From Coriaria nepalensis (Eukaryota > Streptophyta > Magnoliopsida > Cucurbitales > Coriariaceae), in the NCBI GenBank assembly GCA_027186245.1, contig CP114482.1, positions 11,551,209 to 11,615,208 of the forward strand: a stretch of 64,000 bases of DNA. The letters run 5' to 3'. Shown here piece after piece: positions 10,566-23,168 of the stretch. Each line of letters begins with the position of its first letter. Position 1 is the first letter of the stretch. The position numbers were made by a program, and so were the translations under genes. Under the pieces are notes generated by a model. The model searched no databases and was not told the origin of the DNA. It was given only the letters and a program-made list of their open reading frames with translations.

Positions 10566-13410
10566 TTGAAGGCAACTATGCATTTGTATAGCCTTAAAAT
10601 CAGGTCATTGAGCCACTTTGAGTCCATGAATCATACGAAATCGATTGAAACAAATTCTATTTTCGCATTTCAAACACAACTTTTGTGCAAAACATGCAAT
10701 TGATCTATTGAAGGCAATTATGCGTTTGTTTAGCATTAAAATCATGTCATTGAGTCTTCTCTAGTCATTAAATCTATTCAAAGTAAGTCGAAAGAATTCT
10801 ACTTTTTCGCCCTTCAAACACGACTTTCGTTCAGAAGTTCCAATTCAACCATTGAAGGCAACTATGCATCTTTCTAAACTTCAACTCATGTCATTGAGTC
10901 TCTTGTTGTCATCAAATCATTTGAAAGCAATTCGAACGAATTCTTCTTTCGCTCTTTAAACGAGACTTTTGTGCATAACTTGCGATTGATCTATTCAAGT
11001 AAATTACCCATTATTTAGCCTTGAAATCATATCATTGTGTCTCTTCTAGTAATTAAATTACTTCAAACCAATTCGAACGAAATCTATTTTCGCACTTGAA
11101 CCACGACTTTCGTGCATAATTTGCAAGGGATCTTTTGAAGGAAACTATGCATTTGTATAGCCTTAAAATCATGTCATTGAGTCACTTTTAGTCAATAAAT
11201 CATACGTAATCAATTCAATGAAATTCTATTTTCGCATTTCAAACACAACTTTTGTGGAAAACATGCAATTGATCTATTGAAGGCAATTATGCTTTTGTTT
11301 AGCCTTAAAATCATGTCATTTAGTCTTCTCTAGTCATTAAATCAATTAAAAGTGAGTCGAAAGAATTCTACTTTTTCGCACTTCAAACACGACTTTCGTT
11401 CAGAACTTCCAATTCAACCATTGAAGGCAACTATGCATCTTTTTAGCCTTAAAATCATGTCATTGAGTCTCTTGTCGTTATCAAATCATTTGAAAGCAAT
11501 TCGAACGAATTCTATTTTCGCTCTTTAAACGAGACTTTTGTGCATAAATTGCGATTGATCTATTCAAGTAAATTACCCATTGTTTCGCCTTGAAATCATG
11601 TCACTGAGTCTCTTCTTGTAATTAAATCACTTCAAAGCAATTCGAACGAAATCTATTTTCGCACTTCAACCACGACTTTCGTGCATAATTTGCAATGGAT
11701 ATTTTGAAGGCAACTATGCATTTGTATAGCCTTAAAATCAGGTCATTGAGCCACTTTTAGTCTATAAATTATATGAAATCTATTCAAACAAATTCTATTT
11801 TCGCATTTCAAACACAACTTTTGTGCAAAACATGCAATTGATCTATTGAAGGCAATGATGCGTTTTTTTAGCCTTAAAATCGTGTCATTGAGTTTTCTCT
11901 ACTCATTAAATCAATTAAAAGTAGGTCGAAAGAATTCTATTTTTTCGCTTTTCAAACACGACTTTCGTTCAGAACTTCCAATTCAACCATTGAAGGCAAC
12001 TATGCATCTTTTTAGCCTTAAAATCATGTCATTGAGTGTCTTGTAGTCATCAAATCATTTGAAAGCAGTTCGAAAGAACCCTATTTTCGCTATTTAAATG
12101 AGACTTTTGTGCATAACTTGCGATTGATCTATTCAAGTAAATTACCCATTGTTTAGCCTTGGAATCATGTCATTGAGTCTCTTCAAGTAATTAAATCACT
12201 TCAAAAGAATTCGAACGAAATCTATTTTCGCACTTGAACCACGACTTTCCTGCATAATTTGCAATGCATATTTTGAAGGCAACTATGCATTTGTATAGCC
12301 TTAAAATCAGGTCATTGAGCCACTTTGAGTCCATGAATCATACGAAATCGATTCAAACAAATTCTATTTTCGCATTTCAAACACAACTTTTGTGCGAAAC
12401 ATGCAATTGATCTATTGAAGGCAATGATGCGTTTGTTTAGCCTTAGAATCATGTCATTGAGTCTTCTCTAGTCATTAAATCAATTCAAAGTAAGTCAAAA
12501 GAATTCCATTTTTTCGCACTTCAAACACGACTTTCGTTCAGAACTTCCAATTCAACCATTGAAGGCAACTATGCATCTTTTTAGCCTTAAAATCATGTCA
12601 TTGAGTCTCTTGTTGTCGTCAAATCATTTGAAAGCGATTCGAAAGAATCCTATTCTCGCTATTTAAACGAGACTTTTGTTCATAACTTGCGATTGATCTA
12701 TTCAAGTAAATTACCTACTGTTAAGCCTTGAAATCATGTCACAGAGTCTCTTCTAGTAGTTAAATCACTTCAAAGGAATTCGAACGAAATCTATTTTCGC
12801 ACTTGAACCACGACTTTCGTGCATAATTTGCAATGGATCTTTTGAAGGCAACTATGCATTTGTATAGCCTTAAAATCATGTTAGTGGGTCAGTTTTAGTC
12901 AATAAATCATACGAAATCAATTCAAACAAATTCTTTTTTCGCATTTCAAATACAACTTTTGTGCAAAACATGCAATTGATCTATTGAATGCAATTATGCG
13001 TTTGTTTAGCCTTAAAATCATGTCATTGAGTCTTCTCTAGTCATTAAATCAATTAAAAGTAAGTCAAATGAATACTACTTTTTCGCACTTCAAACACGAC
13101 TTTCGTTCAGAACTTCCAATTCAACCACTGTAGGCAACTATGCATCTTTTTAGCCTTAAAATCATGTCATTGAGTCCCTTGTAGTTATCAAATCATTTGA
13201 AAGCAATTCGAACGAATTCTATTTTCACTCTTTAAACGAGACTTTTGTGCATAACTTGCGATTGATCTATTCAAGTAAATTACCCATTGTTTAGCCTTGG
13301 AATCATGTCATTGAGTCTCTTCTAGTAATTAAATCACTTCAAAAGAATTCGAACGAAATCTATTTTCGCACTTGAACCACGACTTTCGTGCATAATTTGC
13401 AATGGATATT
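10566..13410 (+). repeat. Five-unit (2,845 bp) super-repeat, copy 2
   Basis: All copy 1 marks recur at +2,845: GAGTCCATGAATC at 10620 and 12327, TTTCTAAACTTCAAC at about 10874, GCAGTTCGAAAGAAC at about 12064, and GTTAGTGGGTCAGTTTTA. Differences I noticed are single bases, for example GAAGGTAACT in copy 1 near 8860 against GAAGGCAACT here. Such low divergence suggests a recent exchange. Confidence 0.85.
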
Positions 13411-16245
13411 TTGAAGGCAACTATGCATTTGTATAGCCTTAAAATCAGGTCATTGAGCCACTTTGAGTCCATGAATCATACGAAATCGATTCAAACAAAT
13501 TCTATTTTCGCATTTCAAACACAACTTTTGTGCAAAACATGCAATTGATCTATTGAAGGCAATTATGCGTTTGTTTAGCATTAAAATCATGTCATTGAGT
13601 CTTCTCTAGTCATTAAATCTAATTCAAAGTAAGTCGAAAGAATTCCATTTTTTCGCACTTCAAACACGACTATCGTTCAGAACTTCCAATTCAACCATTG
13701 AAGGCAACTATGCATCTTTTTAGCCTTAAAATCATGTCATTGAGTCTCTTGTAGTTATCAAATCATTTGAAAGCAATTCGAACGAATTCAATTTTCGCTC
13801 TTTAAACGAGACTTTTGTGCATAACTTGCGATTGATCTATTCAAGTAAATTACCCATTGTTTAGCATTCAAATCATGTCATTGAGTCTCTTCTAGTAATT
13901 AAATCACTTCAAAGGAATTCGAACGAAATCTATTTTCGCACTTGAACCATGATTTTCGTGCATAATTTGCAATGGATCTTTTGAAGGCAACTATGCATTT
14001 ATATAGCCTTAAAATCATGTCATTGAGTCACTTTTAGTCAATAAATCATACGAAATCAATTCAAACAAAATCTATTTTCGCATTTCAAACACAACTTTTG
14101 TGCAAAACATGTAATTGATCTATTGAAGGCAATTATGGGTTTGTTTAGCCTTAAAATCATGTCATTGAGTCTTCTCTATTCATTAAATCAATTCAAAGTA
14201 AGTCGAAAGAATTCCATTTTTTCGCACTTTAAACACGACTTTCGTTCAGAACTTCCAATTCAACCATTGAAGGCAACTATGCATCTTTTTAGCCTTAAAA
14301 TCATGTCATTGAGTCTCTTGTCGTTATCAAATCATTTGAAAGCAATTCGAACGAATTCTATTTTCGCTCTTTAAACGAGACTTTTGTGCATAAATTGCGA
14401 TTGATCTATTCAAGTAAATTACCCATTGTTTAGCCTTGAAATCATGTCACTGAGTCTCTTCTTGTAATTAAATCACTTCAAAGCAATTCGAACGAAACCT
14501 ATTTTCGCACTTCAACCACGACTTTCGTGCATAATTTGCAATGGATATTTTGAAGGCAACTATGCATTTGTATAGCCTTAAAATCAGGTCATTGAGCCAC
14601 TTTTAGTCTATAAATTATATGAAATCTATTCAAACAAATTCTATTTTCGCATTTCAAACACAACTTTTGTGCAAAACATGCAATTGATCTATTGAAGGCA
14701 ATGATGCGTTTTTTTAGCCTTAAAATCGTGTCATTGAGTTTTCTCTACTCATTAAATCAATTAAAAGTAGGTCGAAAGAATTCTATTTTTTCGCTTTTCA
14801 AACACGACTTTCGTTCAGAACTTCCAATTCAACCATTGAAGGCAACTATGCATCTTTTTAGCCTTAAAATCATGTCATTGAGTGTCTTGTAGTCATCAAA
14901 TCATTTGAAAGCAGTTCGAAAGAACCCTATTTTCGCTATTTAAATGAGACTTTTGTGCATAACTTGCGATTGATCTATTCAAGTAAATTACCCATTGTTT
15001 AGCCTTGGAATCATGTCATTGAGTCTCTTCTAGTAATTAAATCACTTCAAAAGAATTCGAACGAAATCTATTTTCGCACTTGAACCACGACTTTCGTGCA
15101 TAATTTGCAATGGATATTTTGAAGGCAACTATGCATTTGTATAGCCTTAAAATCAGGTCATTGAGCCACTTTGAGTCCATGAATCATACGAAATCGATTC
15201 AAACAAATTCTATTTTCGCATTTCAAACACAACTTTTGTGCAAAACATGCAATTGATCTATTGAAGGCAATGATGCGTTTGTTTAGCCTTAGAATCATGT
15301 CATTGAGTCTTCTCTAGTCATTAAATCAATTCAAAGTAAGTCAAAAGAATTCCATTTTTTCGCACTTCAAACACGACTTTCGTTCAGAACTTCCAATTCA
15401 ACCATTGAAGGCAACTATGCATCTTTTTAGCCTTAAAATCATGTCATTGAGTCTCTTGTTGTCGTCAAATCATTTGAAAGCGATTCGAAAGAATCCTATT
15501 CTCGCTATTTAAACGAGACTTTTGTGCATAACTTGCGATTGATCTATTCAAGTAAATTACCTACTGTTAAGCCTTGAAATCATGTCACAGAGTCTCTTCT
15601 AGTAGTTAAATCACTTCAAAGGAATTCGAACGAAATCTATTTTCGCACTTGAACCACGACTTTCGTGCATAATTTGCAATGGATCTTTTGAAGGCAACTA
15701 TGCATTTGTATAGCCTTAAAATCATGTTAGTGGGTCAGTTTTAGTCAATAAATCATACGAACAAATTCTGTTTTCGCATTTCAAATACAACTTTTGTGCA
15801 AAACATGCAATTGATCTATTGAATGCAATTATGCGTTTGTTTAGCCTTAAAATCATGTCATTGAGTCTTCTCTAGTCATTAAATCAATTAAAAGTAAGTC
15901 AAATGAATACTACTTTTTCGCACTTCAAACACGACTTTCGTTCAGAACTTCCAATTCAACCATTGTAGGCAACTATGCATCTTTTTAGCCGTAAAATCAT
16001 GTCATTGAGTCCCTCGTAGTTATCAAATCATTTGAAAGCAATTCGAACGAATTCTATTTTCACTCTTTAAACGAGACTTTTGTGCATAACTTGCGATTGA
16101 TCTATTCAAGTAAATTACCCATTGTTTAGCCTTGGAATCATGTCATTGAGTCTCTTCTAGTAATTAAATCACTTCAAAAGAATTCGAACGAAATCTATTT
16201 TCGCACTTGAACCACGACTTTCGTGCATAATTTGCAATGGATATT
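13411..16245 (+). repeat. Five-unit super-repeat, copy 3 (first unit or so diverged, 11-bp deletion)
   Basis: From about 14280 onward the block matches copies 1 and 2 at 2,846-bp spacing (extra base in AATCTAATTCAAAG near 13620). Its first part (13560-14260) differs: TTTCTAAACTTCAAC is absent, and ACACGACTATCG (about 13665) and TTTAGCATTCAAATC (about 13860) appear instead. This looks like a conversion or exchange tract. An 11-bp deletion lies near 15757. Confidence 0.8.
15751..15770 (+). other. 11-bp deletion in a C monomer
   Basis: Sister copies read ATACGAAATCAATTCAAAC before AAATTC, while here the sequence reads ATACGAACAAATTC. Eleven bases are missing, with AA at both edges as possible microhomology. 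It explains why marks in copies 3 and 4 are 2,835 rather than 2,846 bp apart (13465 to 16300). It is the largest small indel I found in the window. Confidence 0.85.
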
Positions 16246-18400
16246 TTGAAGGCAACTATGCATTTGTATAGCCTTAAAATCAGGTCATTGAGCCACTTTG
16301 AGTCCATGAATCATACGAAATCGATTCAAACAAATTCTATTTTCGCATTTCAAACACAACTTTTGTGCAAAACATGCAATTGATCTATTGAAGGCAATTA
16401 TGCGTTTGTTTAGCATTAAAATCATGTCATTTAGTCTTCTCTAGTCATTAAATCTAATTCAAAGTAAGTCGAAAGAATTCCATTTTTTCGCACTTCAAAC
16501 ACGACTATCGTTCAGAACTTCCAATTCAACCATTGAAGGCAACTATGCATCTTTTTAGCCTTAAAATCATGTCATTGAGTCTCTTGTAGTTATCAAATCA
16601 TTTGAAAGCAATTCGAACGAATTCTATTTTCGCTCTTTAAACGAGACTTTTGTGCATAACTTGCGATTGATCTATTCAAGTAAATTACCCATTGTTTAGC
16701 ATTCAAATCATGTCATTGAGTCTCTTCTAGTAATTAAATCACTTCAAAGGAATTCGAACGAAATCTATTTTCGCACTTGAACCATGATTTTCGTGCATAA
16801 TTTGCAATGGATATTTTGAAGGCAACTATGCATTTGTATAGCCTTAAAATCAGGTCATTGAGCCACTTTTAGTCTAGAAATCATATGAAATCTATTCAAA
16901 CAAAATCTATTTTCGCATTTCAAACACAACTTTTGTGCAAAACATGTAATTGATCTATTGAAGGCAATTATGGGTTTGTTTAGCCTTAAAATCATGTCAT
17001 TGAGTCTTCTCTATTTATTAAATCAATTCAAAGTAAGTCGAAAGAATTCCATTTTTTCGCACTTTAAACACGACTTTCGTTCAGAACTTCCAATTCAACC
17101 ATTGAAGGCAACTATGCATCTTTTTAGCCTTAAAATCATGTCATTGAGTCTCTTGTTGTCATCAAATGATTTGAAAGCAATTCGAACGAATTCTATTTTT
17201 GCTCTTTAAACGAGACCTTTGTGCATAACTTGCGATTGATCTATTCAAGTAAAATTACCCATTCTTTAGCCTTGAAATCATGTCATTGTGTCTCTTCTAG
17301 TAATAAAATCATTTCAAAGCAATTCGAACGAAATCTATTTTCGCACTTGAACCACGACTTTCGTGCATAATTTGCAATGGATCTTTTGAAGGCAACTATG
17401 CATTTGTATAGCCTCAAAATCAGGTCATTGAGCCACTTTGAGTCCATGAATCATACGAAATCGATTCAAACAAATTCTATTTTCGCATTTCAAACACAAC
17501 TTTTGTGCAAAACATGCAATTGATCTATTGAAGGCAATGATGCGTTTGTTTAGCCTTAGAATCATGTCATTGAGTCTTCTCTAGTCATTAAATCAATTCA
17601 AAGTAAGTCAAAAGAATTCCATTTTTTCGCACTTCAAACACGACTTTCGTTCAGAACTTCCAATTCAACCATTGAAGGCAACTATGCATCTTTTTAGCCT
17701 TAAAATCATGTCATTGAGTCTCTTGTTGTCGTCAAATCATTTGAAAGCGATTCGAAAGAATCCTATTCTCGCTATTTAAACGAGACTTTTGTGCATAACT
17801 TGCGATTGATCTATTCGAGTAAATTACCCACTGTTAAGCCTTGAAATCATGTCACAGAGTCTCTTCTAGTAGTTAAATCACTTCAAAGGAATTCGAACGA
17901 AATCTATTTTCGCACTTGAACCACGACTTTCGTGCATAATTTGCAATGGATCTTTTGAAGGCAACTATGCATTTGTATAGCCTTAAAATCATGTTAGTGG
18001 GTCAGTTTTAGTCAATAAATCATACGAAATCAATTCAAACAAATTCTGTTTTCGCATTTCAAATACAACTTTTGTGCAACACATGCAATTGATCTATTGA
18101 ATGCAATTATGCGTTTGTTTAGCCTTAAAATCATGTCATTGAGTCTTCTCTAGTCATTAAATCAATTAAAAGTAAGTCAAATGAATACTACTTTTTCGCA
18201 CTTCAAACACGACTTTCGTTCAGAACTTCCAATTCAACCATTGTAGGCAACTATGCATCTTTTTAGCCTTAAAATCATGTCATTGAGTCCCTTGTAGTTA
18301 TCAAATCATTTGAAAGCAATTCGAACGAATTCTATTTTCACTCTTTAAACGAGACTTTTGTGCATAACTTGTGATTGATCTATTCAAGTAAATTACCCAT
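16246..18400 (+). repeat. Five-unit super-repeat, copy 4, shortened by one HOR unit
   Basis: The start (16256-17110) matches the diverged start of copy 3, including ACACGACTATCG and TTTAGCATTCAAATC. The part from 17406 to about 18390 matches 15139-16130, including GTTAGTGGGTCAGTTTTA and GAATACTACTTTTTCGC. The distance between the two C marks is 1,140 bp here (16300 to 17440) but 1,707-1,708 bp in earlier copies, so exactly one 569-bp unit is missing. The A3/GCAGTTCGAAAGAAC unit is the one lost. Confidence 0.8.
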
Positions 18401-20889
18401 TGTTTAGCCTTGAAATCATGTCCTTGAGTCTCTTTTAGTAATTAAATCACTTCAAAGCAATTCGAACGAAATCTATTTTCGCACTTGAACCACGACTTTC
18501 GTGCATAATTTGCAATGGATCTTTTGAAGGCAACTATGCATTTGTATAGCCTCAAAATCAGGTCATTGAGCCACTTTGAGTCAATAAATCATACGAAATA
18601 AATTCAAACAAATTCTATTTTCGCATTTCAAGCACAACTTTTGTGCAAAACATGCAATTGATATATTGAAGGCAATTATGCTTTCGTTTAGCCTTAAAAT
18701 CACGTCATTTAGTCTTCTCTAGTCATTCAATCAATTAAAAGTAAGTCGAAAGAATTCTACTTTTTCGCACTTCAAACACGACTTTCGTTCAGAACTTCCA
18801 ATTCAACCATTGAAGGAAACTATGCATCTTTTTAGCCTTAAAATCATGTCATTAAGTCTCTTGTTGTCATCAAATCATTTGAAAGCAATTCGAACGAATT
18901 CTATTTTTGCTCTTTAAACGAGACTTTTGTGCATAACTTGCGATTGATCTATTCAAGTAAAATTGCCCATTCTTTAGCCTTGAAATCATGTCATTGAGTC
19001 TCTTCTAGTAATTAAATCACTTCAAAGCAATTCAAACGAAATCTATTTTCGCACCTCAACCACGACTTTCGTGCATAATTTGCAATGGATCTTTTGAAGG
19101 CAACTATGCATTTGTACAGCCTTAAAATTAGGTCATTGAGCCACTTTGAGTCAATAAATCATACGAAATCAAGTCAAATAAATTCTATATTCGCATTTCA
19201 AACACAACTTTTGTGCAAAACATGCAATTGATCTATTGAAGGCAATTATGCGTTTCTTTAGCCTTGAAATCATGTCATTGAGTCTTCTATAGTCATTAAA
19301 TCAATTAAAAGTAAGTCGAAAGAATTCTACTTTTTCACCCTTCAAACTCGACTTTCGTTCAGAACTTCCAATTCAACCATTGAAGGCAACTATGCATCTT
19401 TCTAAACTTAAACTCATGTCATTGAGTCTCTTGTTGTCATCAAATCATTTGAAAGCAATTCTAACGAATTCTTCTTTCGCTCTTTAAACGAGACTTTTGT
19501 GCATAACTTGCGATTGATCTATTCAAGTAAATTACCCATTCTTTAGCCTTGAAATCATATCATTGTGTCTCTTCTAGTAATTAAATTATTTCAAAGCAAT
19601 TCGAACGAAATCTATTTTCGCACTTGAACCACGACTTTCGTGCATAATTTGCAATGGATCTTTTGAAGGAAACTATGCATTTGTATAGCCTTAAAATCAT
19701 GTCATTGAGTCAATTTTAGTCAATAAATCATACGTAATCAATTCAATCAAATTCTATTTTCGCATTTCAAAACACAACTTTTGTGGAAAACATGCAATTG
19801 ATCTATTGAAGGCAATTATGCTTTCGTTTAGCCTTAAAATCATGTCATTAAGTCTTCTCTAGTCATTAAATCAATTAAAAGTAAGTCGAAAGAATTCTCC
19901 TTTTTCGCACTTCAAACACGACTTTCGTTCAGAACTTCCAATTCAACCATTGACGGCAACTATGCATCTTTTTAGCCTTAAAATCATGTCATTGAGTCTC
20001 TTGTTGTCATCAAATCATTTGAAAGCAATTCGAACGAATTCTATTTTCGCTCTTTAAACGAGACTTTTGTGCATAACTTGCGATTGATCTATTCAAGTAA
20101 ATTACCCATTGTTTAGCCTTGAAATCATGCCATTGAGTCTCTTCTAGTAATTAAATCACTTCAAAGCAATTCGAACGGAATCTATTTTCGCACATGAACC
20201 ACGACTTTCGTGCATAATTTGCAATGGATCTTTTGAAGGCAACTATGCATTTGTATAGCCTTAAAATCAGGTCATTGAGCCACTTTGAGTCAATAAATCA
20301 TACGAAATAAATTCAAACAAATTCTATTTTCGGATTTCAAACACAACTTTTGTGCAAAACATGCAATTGATCTATTGAAGGCAATTATGCGTTTCTTTAG
20401 CCTTTAAATCATGTTATTTAGTCTTCTCTAGTCATTAAATCAATTCAAAGTAAGTCGAAAGAATTCTACTTTTTCGCACTTCAAACACGACTTTCGTTCA
20501 GAACTTCAAATTCAACCATTGAAGGAAACTATGCATCTTTTTAGCCTTAAAATCATGTCATTGAGTCTCTTGTGGTCATCAAATCATTTGAAAGCAATTC
20601 GAAAGAATCCTATTTTCGCTATTTAAACGAGACTCTTGTGCATAACTTGCGATTGATCTATTCAAGTAAATTACCCATTGTTAAGCCTTGAAATCATGTC
20701 ACTGAGTCTCTTCTAGTAATTAAATCACTTCAAAGGAATTCAAACGAAATCTATTTTCGCACTTCAACCACGACTTTCATGCATAATTTGCAATGGATAT
20801 TTTGAAAGCAACTATCCATTTGTATAGCCTTAAAATCAGGTCATTGAGCCACTTTTAGTCAATAAATCATACGAAATCTATTCAAACAA
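18401..20889 (+). repeat. HOR units with mixed variants, partial three-unit spacing
   Basis: A C variant CACTTTGAGTCAATAAATC followed by ATACGAAATAAATTC occurs at 18572 and 20281, 1,709 bp apart. The A variant TTTCTAAACTTAAACTC near 19398 is a relative of the 8.03 and 10.87 kb copies but differs by one base. One-base insertions occur in A runs, for example GTAAAATTGCCC near 18957 and TTTCAAAACACAAC near 19766. Nothing but satellite is present. Confidence 0.8.
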
Positions 20890-22028
20890 ATTCTATTTTC
20901 GTATTTCAAACACAACTTTTGTGCAAAACATGCAATTGATCGATTGAAGGCAATTATGCTTTCGTTTAGCCTTAAAATCGTGTCATTGAGTCTTCTCTAC
21001 TCATTAAATCAATTAAAAGTAAGTCGAAAGAATTCTACTTTTTCGCACTTTAAACACGACTTTCGTTAAAAACATCCAATTTAACCATTGAAGGCAACTA
21101 TGCATCTTTTTAGCCTTAAAATCATGTCATTGAGTCTCTTGTTGTCATCAAATCATTTGAAAGCAATTCGAACGAATTCTATTTTGGCTCTTTAAACGAT
21201 ACTTTTGTACATAACTTGCGATTGATCTATTCAAGTAAATTACCCATTGTTTAGCCTTGAAATCATGCCATTGAGTCTCTTCTAGTAATTAAATCACTTT
21301 CACAGCAATTCGAACGAAATCTATTTTCGCACTTCAACCACGACTTTCGTGCATAATTTGCAATGGATCTTTTGAAGGCAACTATGCATTTGTATAGCCT
21401 TAAAATGAGGTCATTGAGCCACGTTGAGTCAATAAATCATACGAAATCAAGTCAAACAAATTCTATATTCGCATTTCAAACACAACTTTTGTGCAAAACA
21501 TGCAATTGATCTATTGAAGGCAATTATGCGTTTCTTTAGCCTTAAAATCACGTCATTGAGTCTTCTCTAGTCATTAAATCAATTCAAAGTAAGTCGAAAG
21601 AATTCCATTTTTTCGCACTTCAAACACGGCTTTCGTTCAGAACTTCCAATTCAACCGTTGAAGGCAACTATGCATCTTTTTAGCCTTAAAATCATGTCAT
21701 TGAGTCTCTTGTTGTCATCAAATCATTTGAAAGCAATTCGAAAGAATCCTATTTTCGCTCTTTAAACGAGACTTTTGTGCATAACTTGCGATTGATCTAT
21801 TCATGTAAAATTACCCATTCTTTAGCCTTGAAATCATGTCATTGTGTCTCTTCTAGTAATTAAATCACTTCAAAGCAATTCGAATGAAATCTATTTTCGC
21901 ACTTGAACCACGACTTTCGTGCATAATTTGCAATGGATATTTTGAAGGCAACTATCCATTTGTATAGCCTTAAAATCAGGTCATTGAGCCACTTTTAGTC
22001 AATAAATCATACGAAATCAATTCAAACA
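20890..22028 (+). repeat. Two-unit duplication (about 1,140 bp), copy 1
   Basis: The block carries TTTCGTATTTCAAACACAAC, TTGATCGATTGAAGGC, GTTAAAAACATCCAATTTAA, AATCACTTTCACAGCAATTC, AAAATGAGGTCATTGAGCCA and ACACGGCTTTCG. All recur 1,140 bp downstream. Edges are approximate. Confidence 0.85.
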
Positions 22029-23168
22029 ACTTTTATTTTCGTATTTCAAACACAACTTTTGTGCAAAACATGCAATTGATCGATTGAAGGCAATTATGCT
22101 TTCGTTTAGCCTTAAAATCGTGTCATTGAGTCTTCTCTACTCATTAAATCAATTAAAAGTAAGTCGAAAGAATTCTACTTTTTCGCACTTTAAACACGAC
22201 TTTCGTTAAAAACATCCAATTTAACCATTGAAGGCAACTATGCATCTTTTTAGCCTTAAAATCATGTCATTGAGTCTCTTGTTGTCATCAAATCATTTGA
22301 AAGCAATTCGAACGAATTCTATTTTGGCTCTTTAAACGATACTTTTGTACATAACTTGCGATTGATCTATTCAAGTAAATTACCCATTGTTTAGCCTTGA
22401 AATCATGCCATTGAGTCTCTTCTAGTAATTAAATCACTTTCACAGCAATTCGAACGAAATCTATTTTCGCACTTCAACCACGACTTTCGTGCATAATTTG
22501 CAATGGATCTTTTGAAGGCAACTATGCATTTGTATAGCCTTAAAATGAGGTCATTGAGCCACGTTGAGTCAATAAATCATACGAAATCAAGTCAAACAAA
22601 TTCTATATTCGCATTTCAAACACAACTTTTGTGCAAAACATGCAATTGATCTATTGAAGGCAATTATGCATTTCTTTAGCCTTAAAATCACGTCATTGAG
22701 TCTTCTCTAGTCATTAAATCAATTCAAAGTAAGTCGAAAGAATTCCATTTTTTCGCACTTCAAACACGGCTTTCGTTCAGAACTTCCAATTCAACCATTG
22801 AAGGCAACTATGCATCTTTTTAGCCTTAAAATCATGTCATTGAGTCTCTTGTTGTCATCAAATCATTTGAAAGCAATTCGAAAGAATCCTATTTTCGCTC
22901 TTTAAACGAGACTTTTGTGCATAACTTGCGATTGATCTATTCATGTAAAATTACCCATTCTTTAGCCTTGAAATCATGTCATTGTGTCTCTTCTAGTAAT
23001 TAAATCACTTCAAAGCAATTCGAATGAAATCTATTTTCGCACTTGAACCACGACTTTCGTGCATAATTTGCAATGGATATTTTGAAGGCAACTATCCATT
23101 TGTATAGCCTTAAAATCAGGTCATTGAGCCACTTTTAGTCGATAAATCATACGAAATCAATTCAAACA
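22029..23168 (+). repeat. Two-unit duplication (about 1,140 bp), copy 2
   Basis: TTGATCGATTGAAGGC at about 22078 follows its partner at about 20938 by 1,140 bp. The copies are nearly identical; the few differences noticed include TATGCATTTC here (about 22667) against TATGCGTTTC upstream, a CpG transition. The copy ends where CAACTTTTATTTTCGTATTTC is replaced by CAAATTCTATTTTCGCATTTC near 23165. Confidence 0.85.
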
